Assembly (NCBI GenBank): GCA_020152595.1
Contig: JAIGNY010003250.1
Span: 889,001 to 953,000, forward strand
Source of the DNA: Chiridota heheva
Taxonomy: Eukaryota; Echinodermata; Holothuroidea; Apodida; Chiridotidae
DNA length: 64,000 nucleotides
Reading direction: 5' to 3'
This document shows, piece after piece, positions 33,303 through 45,916 of this stretch; positions within the stretch are counted from its first letter, which is position 1, and each line of letters begins with the position of its first letter. Position numbers and translations under genes: made by a program. The notes under the pieces are model-generated. The model made no database searches, was not told the DNA's origin, and saw only the letters and a list, made by a program, of their open reading frames with translations.

Positions 33303-33906
33303 GGGAGCTGTTGATTTGCGATTAATTCACTAAATGTTTAATCGCCAAAATTTGCGAGCATTTAGCGATTAATTGCAACGCAACCAATATTCACCCCAAA
33401 ATTGGTTAAAAAGAATAATTAAGAGTTCAATAAAAAAATCAATAAAAAATTTGTGGAACTGATACAGTTCCTTGACACAAACAGACCATGCATTTTCGGA
33501 AAACAAATGGGCCAAGATCTCACTAAAATGCAAATATCATGTCTTAAGGTTTGGCTGATAAAAGTAGTTAAAGAATAAAGATCAGGGGTTAAGATGATCT
33601 TCAAACAAGTGTAGAAATAAAATATCACCAAAAACTCTTGCCAGGTTTTGGGTCTTACTGGCTGTCACTTCCTGGTATAATTAGAGCTGTCACAAAATAG
33701 TGTATGTACAGACCATACCCCAATAAGCCCAGTTTAGTTTTTGAAGTGTGCCAACAATTACATTGACTTTAGTTCTGCATGGTCATGGTTCTAGCTCGTA
33801 CACAGGCACCCCATACAACATGTTTGCGATTGATTGCTCAAAAGTTTTACTAAACGTTTTTGAAGAGTTGCCAGCGATTAGCATAATCACTAATCATCAA
33901 CAGTGC
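33303..33906. mobile_element. Possible 600-bp element with imperfect inverted ends
   Basis: The left edge AGCTGTTGATTTGCGATTAA and the right edge inverse complement AGCACTGTTGATGATTAGTG align over about 18 bp with gaps. The interior repeats GCGATTA several times. No convincing target-site duplication. Confidence 0.3.
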
Positions 33907-34775
33907 TACTGAATACAAATAGCATTTGTATCATACTGTATAAGATGTTTATCAATTGTTATCATTGCTAATTTTAAGATCATAAAAATGTCCATTTTCA
34001 AAGTACAAAAACAATCTGTATTAATCAGATGTTTTTTTTTTTTACACAAATTAAAGATAATGATTCATGTGAGACTGAGAGGGTTCAAAATTTAAAAGCT
34101 TAAACATCATAAACAATAATAGTGTTTGATTAAAAGAATGGTATATGGGACAGGGAGGGATGGCATGTGGGACAGGCAGGGATGGCATGTGGGACGTACA
34201 GGCTGGCATGTTATATGGGACAGGGTGGTTAGGCATATGATGAGATCTCATCTCGATTGCAGGTGTGATGGCATATTGATCATGTTGTGGAATGGTATCT
34301 GGATTTCATGTATGATTTCCTGTAGGGAGGGATATAGGATGACATGCAGAACAGAGGGTGGGATGGCAGTTGTGACAGAGGGTGGAAAGCATGTTATTAG
34401 CGGCGAGCGGATTTGTATCATTTGCGATGTCTGATTTTTATGTCAATGGTATAGTAGATGACCCTGTGTTAACAAACTGTTGTTGGTTATAAGGTCACTG
34501 ACTTTGTACCAAAAAGGCACAGGTCATGCCTAAAAATAGGTACTTAATGCCCTTCCTAAATTTGAGTTTTAGTTTGCATGTATCTCATTGAAATTGACAA
34601 ATGCACGTTTTTCCAGATTTAAAATATTCCTTTAAAATTTCTTCTGCTGGTAAATCATGGTGATGACTTCATGTGATTCTTGTTTTATTTAACTGCCAAC
34701 ATACTTAAAGGGTTCAAATCTCAAAAGCTTGATGAATATTTTAACAAAACTGAATGAAAATTATCTGGTCACATT
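33907..34775. other. Intronic stretch with a short G-rich repeat
   Basis: It includes a small tandem of GGGACAGGCAGGGATGGCAT at about 34148-34220. The open frame at 34126-34434 follows this repeat and shows no domain. Confidence 0.55.
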
Positions 34776-35012
34776 TTAAAGGAGTACTAGACTGAAAAGG
34801 AAGGTAAAGATGCTAATCTAACACGCAACGGTTTAGCATTTTGTCTGGTTAATAGGAATATTCAAGTGACCTTTGCTCTCACATCTCTTCCCCCCCTTCC
34901 CCCCTTGCCCCTCCCTTCCCCCGTAGGCTATGGAGGCATGGAGTTTATGATCTATTATAGATAATATATGTGTGAAATTTGGAAAAACACTTTTGATCTA
35001 GTGCTCCTTTAA
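34776..35012. mobile_element. 237-bp TTAA-flanked inverted-repeat element (M4)
   Basis: Termini are TTAAAGGAGTACTAGACTGA and the inverse complement TTAAAGGAGCACTAGATCAA, with TTAA at both edges. A C-rich tract lies near 34890-34920. Non-autonomous; no ORF. Confidence 0.65.
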
Positions 35013-35399
35013 TATACTCTTTCAACCAATCTAGAATTGCTACATGTCCATAATTTTCAGTTTAGCGCTGTTCTTTTATGTGAATGATGCCAGCATGTTA
35101 AGGTAAACCAAGAGATATATTCTGCTATGAACTTGTTGTTTGATTGCTATTTCTTAAACAGTGATTTCATGATTTCATACATCACGTGTATGTGCAGTGA
35201 AGTGCACATAAAGAGAAGTGCATCATTTCTCTTTTCCCCCATTCTTTACTAGCAGATGGTAAAATAACAAAATAATTGCATTTTATGCATGAACACCCTC
35301 AGCAATGCACATCAGTGTCAAGATATTTTATATCAGATAAAATTGAATTTGATAACGACTTTGCTCTTGTTCAGTGATTTTGCATAGAACAGCAGAAAA

Positions 35400-36115
35400 T
35401 ACCAGAAATGCATGTCTTTCAGGAGAAGCTTGTATATGTTGTTAAAGTGAATTGATTCATCAATAAGGAGAAGCTTGTATGGTGTTTAGGTGAAATGATT
35501 CATCAACATTGGTAAAATAGATCATGAATTGTAATAAGATTACCATGTAGTATAGAAGCTTGTTTGCTTTGGATGGTAAAGAGAAGTTGACGAGTCTCAA
35601 TGATTTATATGAGATTCAGTTTGTTGTATGCAGTGTTTTTCACTGAGTAGTTGTGTACTAAAAATATAAGAACGTATTATTCTGAGGTTTCCAAACTCCC
35701 AAATAAAATTGATGGTCAGCAGACTTTGCTCTTGAAAAATATTTGATCTGTCACCAATATATCCGATACATACTGAAAATGTCACTTCTGCAATGGTAAT
35801 TGATTGGCTTGCAGGCAAATGTGTAAATATTCGACCAATCAGATTGTGTGTATTTTTATTGGCCTATAAGTTGAATTGATTTATCGTGGTAAAAATAGAC
35901 CATGAATTATTATAAGATTATCGTTTAGAAAAGAAGCCTGTCTGGTTTTGGATAGTAAAGAGAAGTTAAAGAGTTAAAATAAATTTCTGTCTTTTCAAGG
36001 TTCAGTTTGCATGAAGTGTTTTTTTTTTTTTTTTTTTTTTAAAGCAGATTTTACTAAAAATGTAAGAAAATAGTATTCTGAAATCTCCAGACTCACAAAT
36101 GCAGCAGACATGAGA
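35400..36115. repeat. Diverged tandem duplication, period about 380 bp
   Basis: 35505-35710 and 35885-36100 share ATAGATCATGAATT/ATAGACCATGAATT, GGATGGTAAAGAGAAGTT/GGATAGTAAAGAGAAGTT and the segment before a CTCCAGACTC-like stretch. The second copy contains a T tract of more than 20 bp at about 36020. Confidence 0.6.
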
Positions 36116-36206
36116 AGAGGTTTCTTGTGGATATATTAGTGGGGAAATGGGAAAACACAAAGGTGCAGCTCAACAAAATATTAGACATATTGAAATAACA
36201 AAGCAG

Positions 36207-36242
36207 GCCGAGGTATGCAGTCTACAGAGTGCTAAAATTCTA
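36207..36242. mobile_element. CCTCCGCCAAC hairpin repeat, 3' remnant
   Basis: GAGGTATGCAGTCTACAGAG + TGCTAAAATTCTA matches the last 35 bp of the copies ending at 31682 and 32668. Confidence 0.5.
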
Positions 36243-36279
36243 ATTTTTCTGTTTTTGTAGCTTTCAATTATTCTTTCTA

Positions 36280-37225
36280 GCATTTTACTTTTAAAGAAAG
36301 AATGATCTTTACAGTTTATGATTGTTGTTAAAAAGAATGATCTTTACACTTTGATAGGTTGTTATAACAAGGAATGATCTTTATAGTTAAATGAGTTGTT
36401 AAGAGGAATGATTTTTACACTTTAATGAGTTTTTTACACCTGAATGAGTTGTTATAAAAGGAATGATTTTTACACTTGAATGAGTTGTTATAAAAGGAAT
36501 GATATTTGCACTTGAAAGAGTTGTTATGAATGATCACAATTAAATAACGGGAAAAGGAATGTATTGAATGAGTTGTTAGTAAAATGAATGATCTTTGCAC
36601 TTAAATGAGTTGTTGTAAAAGGAGTTAACACAGTTGTAATAAAAGGAATGATCTTTAGACTTGAATTAGTTGTTATAAAAGTCAATGATCCACTTTGATA
36701 ACCAGTTGTGTATGGAATGCTCTTTACCCACCCTTAAATGAGTTGTTATAAAAGGAAATGATCTTTACACTTGAATGGTTGTTAAAAAAGAATGATAACA
36801 CTTGACATTACTTGTTATAAAAAGGAATGATCTTTACACTTAAATGAGATGTTGTATAAAGGAATGATCTTTACACTTAAATGAGTTGTTATGAAAAGGA
36901 ATGATCTTTACACTTTATTGAGTTGTTTATAAAAGGAATGATCTTTACACTTAATGAGTTGTTATAAAAAAAGAATGATCTTTACACTTAAATGAGTTGT
37001 TGTAAAAAGGAATGATCTTTACCCTTGAATATTCGAGTTATAAAAAGGAACGATTTTTACACTTAAATGAGTTGTAAAAGGAATGATCTTTGCACTTGTT
37101 GAAAAGGAAGTTTTTATAAAAAGGAATGATCTTTGCACTTGTTGTAAAAAGGAATGATCTTTGCACTTGTTGTAAAAAGGAATGATCTTTGCACTTTAAT
37201 AAGTTTTAAATGAATGATCTTTACA
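36280..37225. repeat. Irregular minisatellite, unit about 30-40 bp, about 25 copies
   Basis: The core is GGAATGATCTTTACACTT + AAATGAGTTGTTATAAAA with many indels. Units range from about 24 bp (37100-37190) to about 40 bp. The spread in unit length is larger than in the other arrays, so it is probably older. Confidence 0.9.
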
Positions 37226-38395
37226 CTTGAATGAATTACTGCATTGTTATTAGTAAATGAATCATGACTTGGACAATTTAATGTACATTGCCAGCAGAGA
37301 TCACCTTATTGACAAATTTGTTATATATTACGCCATGGCTGAAATTTCTTACGACACAGGTTGTACCTGCGTCGTAAGATTTAGATATAGCATGTGGAAT
37401 TTTACGCCATAATTTTTCATTAATGTAAATGAAAGTCATGAACATCTTACCTCTCTGATGTGATTCAAAGTTTTATTTCACACAAAACGATTTTGAATTA
37501 CTCCTAAATAAAAGAAAAATGACACAACTACGAGACTAACAGCCGAATGATTCAACATGCCTGTAGTGCTGCACATAGCACACACATAGGCTAGTACATA
37601 CAGTAGACCCTAGGCACTATGCATGATGTACGTACAGTGTACATGAAAGTTTTAATGTTGTTTTGAATGCAGGCTGTCAATTGTCAACGATATTATTAGC
37701 TAGGATTCTACTTTCCTCCTGTATTGTGTTGATGGTGTATCTGTGAAGTGATCACAAGTCTGCAAGTCAAGTTACCATACTGTAAAGAAGTAGGCGTGTT
37801 CGAGATCTGAATAGTATATTATCGTTGATAATTGGTCAAAGTTCACTAAAACTTCATGAAAGTTTGGATACGATAAACAAAAGTATTTTCTAGTTTATTT
37901 TGGGATTGTTAACCCAAGTTTCATGATTCAACAATCAACATTATACAAGGATTGGATATGAACTTTTTCTTAATATTTTTATGATAATGATAGTCCAAAT
38001 TTTTAATGTTTTAGTATTTTAAGCGCAATTTTCATTCACTTTAGCGAGGCAGGCCTACACAGGTGTGTGTGTTAACAATTACTTGCATGCTTTGCTAGCG
38101 CGCAATGCCCTGTACATTACGCAAGGCCCTAGACATACGATGGCAAACTTACAAAATACGCCGAACTTCAAGGGTTTGTTGTAACCAAATATGCCAAGCA
38201 AAAAATTCTAACACAATCTCTGATTGCAAGTGGACAGACAGCTGCAGATATAATTGGCCTATAACTTTCTTCATGGCTGACATATAGTCTTGCTTGAACA
38301 CACATTTTCATGCTCTGTAAATGTCTTTATTAATATTGTGCTATTTGAAAATGGTGTTTTTCTTCCGCCTTGTCATTATTTATATGCAAGAGGAG
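37226..38395. other. Intronic stretch, nothing recognised
   Basis: A short hairpin CGACACAGGTTGTACCTGCGTCG lies at about 37351-37373. The open frame at 38105-38287 has no recognisable motif. No gene called. Confidence 0.55.
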
Positions 38396-39116
38396 TTAGA
38401 AGTGTGTGGCACATTATTTAGGATGAAGTGTATGGCACATTATCTAGGATGAAGTGTATGGCACATCTAGTATGAAGTGTATGGCACATTATCTAGGATG
38501 AAGTGTATGGCACTGACATTATTTAGAAAGAAGTGTATGACACATTATCTAGGATGAAGTGTATGGCACATTGTCTAGGATAAAGTGTATGGCACATTAT
38601 CTAGGATGAAGTGTATGGCACATTATCTAGGATGAAGTGTATGGCACATTATCTAGGATGAAGTGTATGGCACATTATCTAGGATGAAGTGTATGGCACA
38701 TTATCTAGGATGAAGTGTATGGCACATTATCTAGGATGAAGTGTATGGCACATTATCTAGGATGAAGTGTATGGCACATCTAGGATGAAGTGTATGACTT
38801 ATTATCTAGGATGAAGTGTATGGCACATTATCTAGGATGAAATGTATGACACATTATCTAGGATGAAGTGTATGGCACATTATCTAGGATGAAGTGTATG
38901 GCACATTATCTAGGATGAAGTGTATGGCACATTATCTAGGATAAAGTGTATGGCACATTATCTAGGATAAAGTGTATGGCACATTATCTAGGATAAAGTG
39001 TATGGCACATTATCTAGGATGAAGTGTATGACACATAGGATGAAGTGTATGGCACATTATCTAGGATGAAGTGTATGGCACATTATCTAGGATGAAGTGT
39101 ATGGCACATTATCAAG
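38396..39116. repeat. 26-bp minisatellite, about 27 copies
   Basis: The unit ATGAAGTGTATGGCACATTA + TCTAGG. Several copies carry a deletion of ATTAT and others GACACAT for GGCACAT. Confidence 0.97.
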
Positions 39117-39334
39117 GATGTTACTGTACATGAGCTTCAATTGATATTATGCAACATGAGATGTGTATGGACATGTTGGAATTTTGATATTGATTATGAA
39201 CATATTAAGATATGAGCAGATTGGTTTTTGATTTTTTTAGATAAAACTTTTAGTTTTGACTGGGGGGACAGCACAAAATCTTGATGTAATTCTTTAAATT
39301 TCTTTCGTAAATATCATGTCACTGAAAATGATGG

Positions 39335-39485
39335 GAAAGTCTATTCCTGCTAGGATTTGATTTGGGAGATTGGTAAATGCTCAAAAACTTTTGATCAGAA
39401 TTTGCTGTATCACTACAAAGAATTATGAAAGACATTTATCTCAAATAACAAAGAATTTACAAAAGAAAATACCAAGTTTAACCCA
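39335..39485 (+). repeat. Dispersed family R39, + strand copy
   Basis: GGGAAAGTCTATTCCTGCTA is shared exactly with 47448-47467. The rest aligns with 47435-47575 and with the minus strand of 4840-5010. Confidence 0.65.
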
Positions 39486-40233
39486 CATTAAGAATTTTTG
39501 GCCCTTAGACCCTTCCAACCCGACACCCCTAATTTTCTCAAAATCAGGGGTAATCCACCCATTTAACCCAAGAGACTCTTCACAATTCATTGACTAGCAT
39601 CCAGGTATTGTTACACCATACACAAAACAGGGGTAATGTATACTTTCTTAACTGACAGCATTTTCATAGTTTATTCACAGTTCACATGATAGCAACCAGC
39701 TACTGTTACACTGTACACAATAGGTTATTCTTTTTAAGCTCAAGCCACAAAACTGCTGTTCAGTGATGCAAATCAGATTAGTCCTTGGCTAAGGCTAAAT
39801 ATGAATATACATTATATGCTTGAGAGGACTTTGTGCAAAACTTATGAATGATTGATGGACCATTCCTCTTAAGGAAGGTTATTTCATCATGCATAATACA
39901 TCAATATGCATATAAATGCCTGAGATTCAAAAAATATTGTAAAATTGTCAATTTGTAACCAATTTGTGTACTCTCGTGGTGTATTAACTAATGTTCCTAC
40001 ACCACCATATATCTTGAAGGGCCAATGTATACACATTGTATACTGTTTTATTATGGGATGTTTGCCCATATGCAAATCAAATTAGATACTATACTTTGAT
40101 AGACCACACTTCGCTTGTTGACCAGTTACAAATAATATACAGAAATGACATTTATTTCTGCGATTGAAGAATACCTTGCTGTATTCATGTTCTGTTGATG
40201 ATGTTCTTCCTTTCCCACAATGCATTTCTCCAG

Positions 40234-40287
40234 ACAATGGACAAGATTCAGCGAGCGCACACACGAGTGAAGGACTTAATGTTCAGG
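40234..40287 (+). CDS. Candidate EVI5-like exon d (54 nt, in-frame cassette)
   Basis: The sequence between TTTCTCCAG and GGTAAGAG reads TMDKIQRAHTRVKDLMFR, 18 codons in phase 0 at both ends, exactly what is needed between exons c and e. The upstream tract TTCTTCCTTTCCCAC is a good polypyrimidine tract and GC content is above the surroundings. The peptide is helix-compatible and could align with the KEMQDKVLDIEKR-like stretch of family members, but the match is too short to be firm. It could be an alternative exon or a chance pair of splice sites. Confidence 0.45.
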
Positions 40288-40355
40288 GTAAGAGGTGGCA
40301 TGTCAGTTGCTGTGTTGCTGTTCCCTGATTGGTTTATTGCCATTGTTTTTGTCTT

Positions 40356-40863
40356 TTAAAGGTCTATGGGTACTTAGAATGTTGTTAGATTATATACTAT
40401 AAGAACAAAAGATGGGCAGTCACCTCTTTCATTTTAAAAAGAAAAACTTTAGTTTCTGATTGAAACTTGAAAGATTTTTGAACAATGCAAAAGTAATGCT
40501 GTTTAAAAGGGCAGACAGATCTTTTCAGTGATTGAAAATACCGACCATACCTTTTCCACTTTATATGTGGGTTATTGGTATGGATGAGATTCAAATTTCC
40601 TGATTTCATTGGTGTTCTCCAGAAAACGTATCATGTATGAAGATTTAAAACAAAAGTTTTTCTTAAATATAATGCTTGCCCTATTAAAAATTTAAATATC
40701 AATATCTGAAAATTCAAAAGCTGTAAAATATGGCTTTTTATATCTGATTTGTGTGGATTTTGATCAATATTTTCGAAGTCCTCTTTCATAGCAGATGAAC
40801 TTGCTTGACCACTGCACTAATCCTTTAAAATACTGCAACCCCTCATTGACCATAGACCTTTAA
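40356..40863. mobile_element. 508-bp TTAAAGG inverted-repeat element (M3) enclosing an M1 end
   Basis: Termini are TTAAAGGTCTATGG and its exact inverse complement, 14 bp. Inside, 40776-40828 matches the right terminal arm of family M1 (TCCTCTTTCATA...AATCCTTTA). The matching left arm was not found. No ORF of interest. Confidence 0.65.
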
Positions 40864-41269
40864 TATAGACTTCTTCTGTACTGGTGTTTTCCTACCTAAC
40901 ATCAAATTTTCCCTTTTCTGATTAAATTTTGTTTGACTAGTTCTAACGTATACGCAGCATTTTCAGGATTTCAGCTCATTACAGTGAGCTGTCAAGCTTG
41001 TCAGTAGCTTCTATGATTGGTTGAGCTTGCAATAAGAAGTCCACAGTGAGCTTGTATTTGTTTGAAGGCCCTGGCTGGAACGAGCTCAGCATTGTTTTGC
41101 AAGCTTTTGTAAAGGTTTCAATTATGAGCTCCTGGTAAGATCATGGTGACCTTGAAGCTTCCCATCTCTATATGGGTGAAAGGGAGAGACGAAAGGGGAG
41201 GGGAAGGGGGGGTATGAGTAACTTATAACCGTTTGATTCCGAGAGGACAATCTAAGCTGCTCTGATCAT

Positions 41270-41345
41270 TTCTGCTGATCTATCCTCTCTGGTGTGTTTG
41301 ACCATCGCTGTTGTGGTGCCGTTAAACCTCACTGACCAACCAACC
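41270..41345 (+). mobile_element. LINE/SINE 3' tail
   Basis: GACCATCGCTGTTGTGGTGC + CGTTAAACC and a CCAACCAACCAAC tail, of the same family as 24395-24472. Confidence 0.65.
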
Positions 41346-41644
41346 AACATAATCATGGAATATAAACGCTACAATATGTTTCCTGATTCACTTCGTATTT
41401 TAAAGCACGCACATTCAGCCTTCACCAATCATGTCTGGAGAAGATCCCAATTGTTTGTGAACGCTAAGGCCGTCCCCTCCAAAGTTCTTAATGCATCATT
41501 GTCAACATGTACCTTTTTAAATCACCAAATCATTTGTAATAATTGGAAGGGAACTACAATTAAAACCCACTTTAAGTGTTTTACGGTAATTTCATCTGCC
41601 AGGAAATTGCAATTACTGCAATTGATGTAATACAGTAGCTACAT

Positions 41645-42700
<1,056 letters not shown>

Positions 42701-44405
42701 ATGAATTGTGAAACACTAGTTAAACTACAGCATTTTCACCTCTTTCTATTAAACCTTTCAAATAAATTATAAAGAATGTAAATATTTATGAAAAGTTATA
42801 GTGAACCCTACAATTATAATGACTGACTAACTGATCATTTCTACTCCCACTGCTGCATAAGTTCAAAGTTCAAAACCAAGTTTTATATTACCCACCCCCT
42901 CAAGAAATTCCATGAGTAAGCACTCTGAGGAATACTTTTCTGTTCTCCTTATAACATTTTGTTATGAAATTATATCTGTGTATTAGGTCACTCTGTGTGT
43001 GCAGGGAGAGTATCCCTGGTGTGTGTTATTTGTTCCATGTGGGGTGGAATAGTTTGGAAATGACTGTATGCAGTGTGGAAGCTCTCTACAATAACTTGCA
43101 TGTCTTCGATGTGCCATTCTTCCTTTGCTCTCTTCCTTATCAAGTTTTGCAGTTATAATCTTAAAGATTCCTTGTTTTTTGGGAGCACTTGATTTTCTAC
43201 ATTTGATACTTAAATGCAGTGATGTTCCTTTGGATAAGAATGTATTTCGGAAGTGTTTAAATTGTGGAAATGTGGATATTTTGGATAGTTTTTTTCCCCG
43301 CTTCAGTTTTGTGCAGATATTGTATGTCTGTTATGATTGTCAGTTGCAATCTTTTGATTCTGGAGTGTGGTGTTGTGTTACTGCATTGTGGAATACTTGC
43401 AGTAACTGCAGCATTATTAGTTCTGTGTTGATTTGTTGTTTTTCTTTGTTTTATCTCCTTCATTTGATACTTTGCAGCACTTGATGTTTCTTTTGATATA
43501 AATACATATTGGAAATGTGAATTCTTATCCATTTCATTTTGATGCAGATATTTTATATCTGTTATGTTTGTCAGTAAAGACCCTTTGAATTTAGAGTGTG
43601 TTGTGTAAATATTTTTGTATGGAATTCTCTTACTGACATTATCCTAAGCAAGTGGTTGATATGTTGTGGTTTTTTGTTGTTTTTCTTTGACCCAGCAGAG
43701 CTGTGTTATTGTAAATTATTTACATGAAAAGAGATTAAAAAAACTAACAAAACAAAGCTTGAATTATTATCAATCTTAAAAAGAATCAAAATAAAAGAGG
43801 TGCACCCAGTTAATTGATTTTAGGATAGTACAAGTCTGCATTAATTGACCCAGGATGTACCACAGACAAACTATCATTGTTGCAAGCTGTTTCTAAGGGA
43901 AGGAAGTCTGCATTTTTACTTTTGTTTCTCAAGGAACAATCATGTATAGACAAAATATTTATTCAGTCCAGTAAAAATGAATTTTAATTTTCCATCTTTA
44001 CTTGAAATATGTATTTGCAGTGTCCATCGGACCCAAATTGAACCAACTTGACAGCAGATTGTGTTCTTATTTTTTGTTCTTAATTTGAATTTTGTGTTAA
44101 AACTGTGATTACTATTTGTAATTATGCTGGAGTGGTGTAAGTCAGCATTTGATATTTCCAAGGTGAGTTGGTTTGGTTAGTTCATTGATTTATGGGATTG
44201 CATACGTTTCCAGGTCCAATAGGCATAGAAATCCAGTCACGGTCCGGGCTTGCTGGTGCCTTAAAATGTATACAATATTTTTAAAGAATAAGAAAACAGA
44301 TTTTTGCCTCAGAAAGGTTGAAAATATAACAGAATCTTTGTAAAGTATTCTGTAATAATATTGAGGGAAAACAAATGTAATTGCTTAAGTTCATGCTAAC
44401 CAGAG
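42701..44405. other. Intronic stretch with one diverged internal duplication
   Basis: 43177-43400 and 43470-43620 share CAGCACTTGAT, GCAGATATT.TAT.TCTGTTATG.TTGTCAGT and TAGAGTGTG motifs, spaced about 250-300 bp. T-rich on the + strand. The frame at 43125-43484 has many Cys and Phe but no known domain and looks incidental. Confidence 0.5.
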
Positions 44406-44830
44406 GGTATTCTCCCTGCCCTTGATAGTGTCACAAATGTTTATCAGGCAGGTCAAATAGTGTCACAAATGTCTGTCAGGTGGGTCAGGAGGACTACTGG
44501 GACACATGTGCTGGGCATCATGCACTTGTCAGTTGTATGACTCACCCCTACTACCCCAGGCAATGTCAGTCAAAGGTGAGTCATTGACATATGGAATAGT
44601 GACTCATATGTGCGTCATTGTACCAAATTGTCAGTCACCAGAGTGACTCTGGGGTGGGTCAATTTACTTTCGGCCCATTGACTTTGTACAGAGGTGATTG
44701 ATTTAGGGTAAGTCATTAATTCACAAGAAATGTCAGTCACCTAAGTTAATGTACATGTTTTGTTCACCCACTTTGGTGCAATGACTCACCTTGTCCAGGG
44801 GTGTAGGGATGAGTCACACAATTGACACGT
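44405..44830. repeat. GTCA-rich dispersed repeat, copy 1
   Basis: The segment ATGACTCACCCCTACTACCC...GTCACCAGAGTGACTCTGG...AATGACTCACCTTGTCC aligns with 48240-48560 at about 85 percent by eye. It contains small hairpins such as GTCACCAGAGTGAC. Confidence 0.75.
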
Positions 44831-45237
44831 GCATTATTGCCATGGGGGTCCTAGGGGATGTCAAAATTCAGACAAGGGATGCGCATTCAAAAGATGGCTC
44901 TCTGTCTCATCAAAGGGTCCAGTGTGTGCAAGATAATTTGACTGTTTAACATCATTTCTTATTTTAAGGCTTTATTGTAAATCCTGCCAAGTTTATATCT
45001 ATTTTGTGACATCACACCAAGAAAACCTATGAATTTCCTTATGTCAACTTATTGTTTTTCATTCCTTCAACAATGTTAGTTGTATGTGAGCAGTTGAATG
45101 CGACCAATAGGTTTTGAATATCTTCATACCCTCAATCTAAGTAAAGCAGGAGAAAATTATGATATTTAGGGACTGAAATTTAAGAAATTTACGTTTAAGA
45201 TTTTGAGCTGTCCTCTCTTGCAACTTTCCTATGTATT

Positions 45238-45345
45238 TCTTGTGCATATAAGGCATCAAACATTTCTTGTGCCTATAAGGCATCAAGCATTTCTTGCGCA
45301 TACAAGGCATCAAACATTTCTTGTGCATATAAGGCATCAAGCATG
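45238..45345. repeat. 27-bp minisatellite, 4 copies
   Basis: The unit TTCTTGTGCATATAAGGCAT + CAAACAT occurs four times with single substitutions. Confidence 0.93.
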
Positions 45346-45916
45346 GCCCTGGTATTACCTTGTATCATAACAGATTTCACAGGTCATTGAGCCCGGTAAT
45401 TTAAAGCTGTCCTATAACTTTGTGTTAAAATATCAGTCGAAGATGAACGCATTGTTATTCATAATACCAGCCCTAATTATGTTTTCATCTGGCATGCATA
45501 TCATAGCAATGACATGCTTGACTAATCATTGGTTGAGCATGATATATGTATATGTCCTTATAGGGCTGTGTATCCTAGCAACAACATCACTAGGAGGAAA
45601 TGTAGTTGAAGCCTTGTGAGTCCCATTGGGCATATAACAACTGTTGCATTAGTGTGTTTTGTTTGGCTTGAGTTCAGATATTCATGTAATGGCTAATTTT
45701 CTTGACAACTTCGTAAATTTTTGATTATTATTTTACAACTTGAATCTGGTGCAGCAAAAAGCTTCCCTTGACTCAACTGGTAACTGTACTTGATGATCGG
45801 AATGACTGGTGCATGTATTCTATCTAATGGTTTATGGACATGTAACAATTTCTATATTGGTAGAAAAAAGTATTAAAAACTGAACAGATCAGCTTTTTTA
45901 TTTTGAAAACAATTAC

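Noticed and set aside
36020-36045. Poly-T tract as a reverse-strand LINE/SINE tail
   Set aside because: It sits inside a duplicated unit and no element body adjoins it.
38105-38287. 60-codon ORF with several Cys residues
   Set aside because: Cysteine spacing fits no zinc finger and the length is within chance.
43125-43484. Cys- and Phe-rich 119-codon ORF
   Set aside because: T-rich strand, internal duplication and no domain pattern. The minus strand is equally open in part.
45422-45619. 65-codon hydrophobic ORF resembling a small membrane protein
   Set aside because: No homologous family recognised, AT-rich intron context, no Kozak-like or splice context that favours it. Length is within chance expectation.
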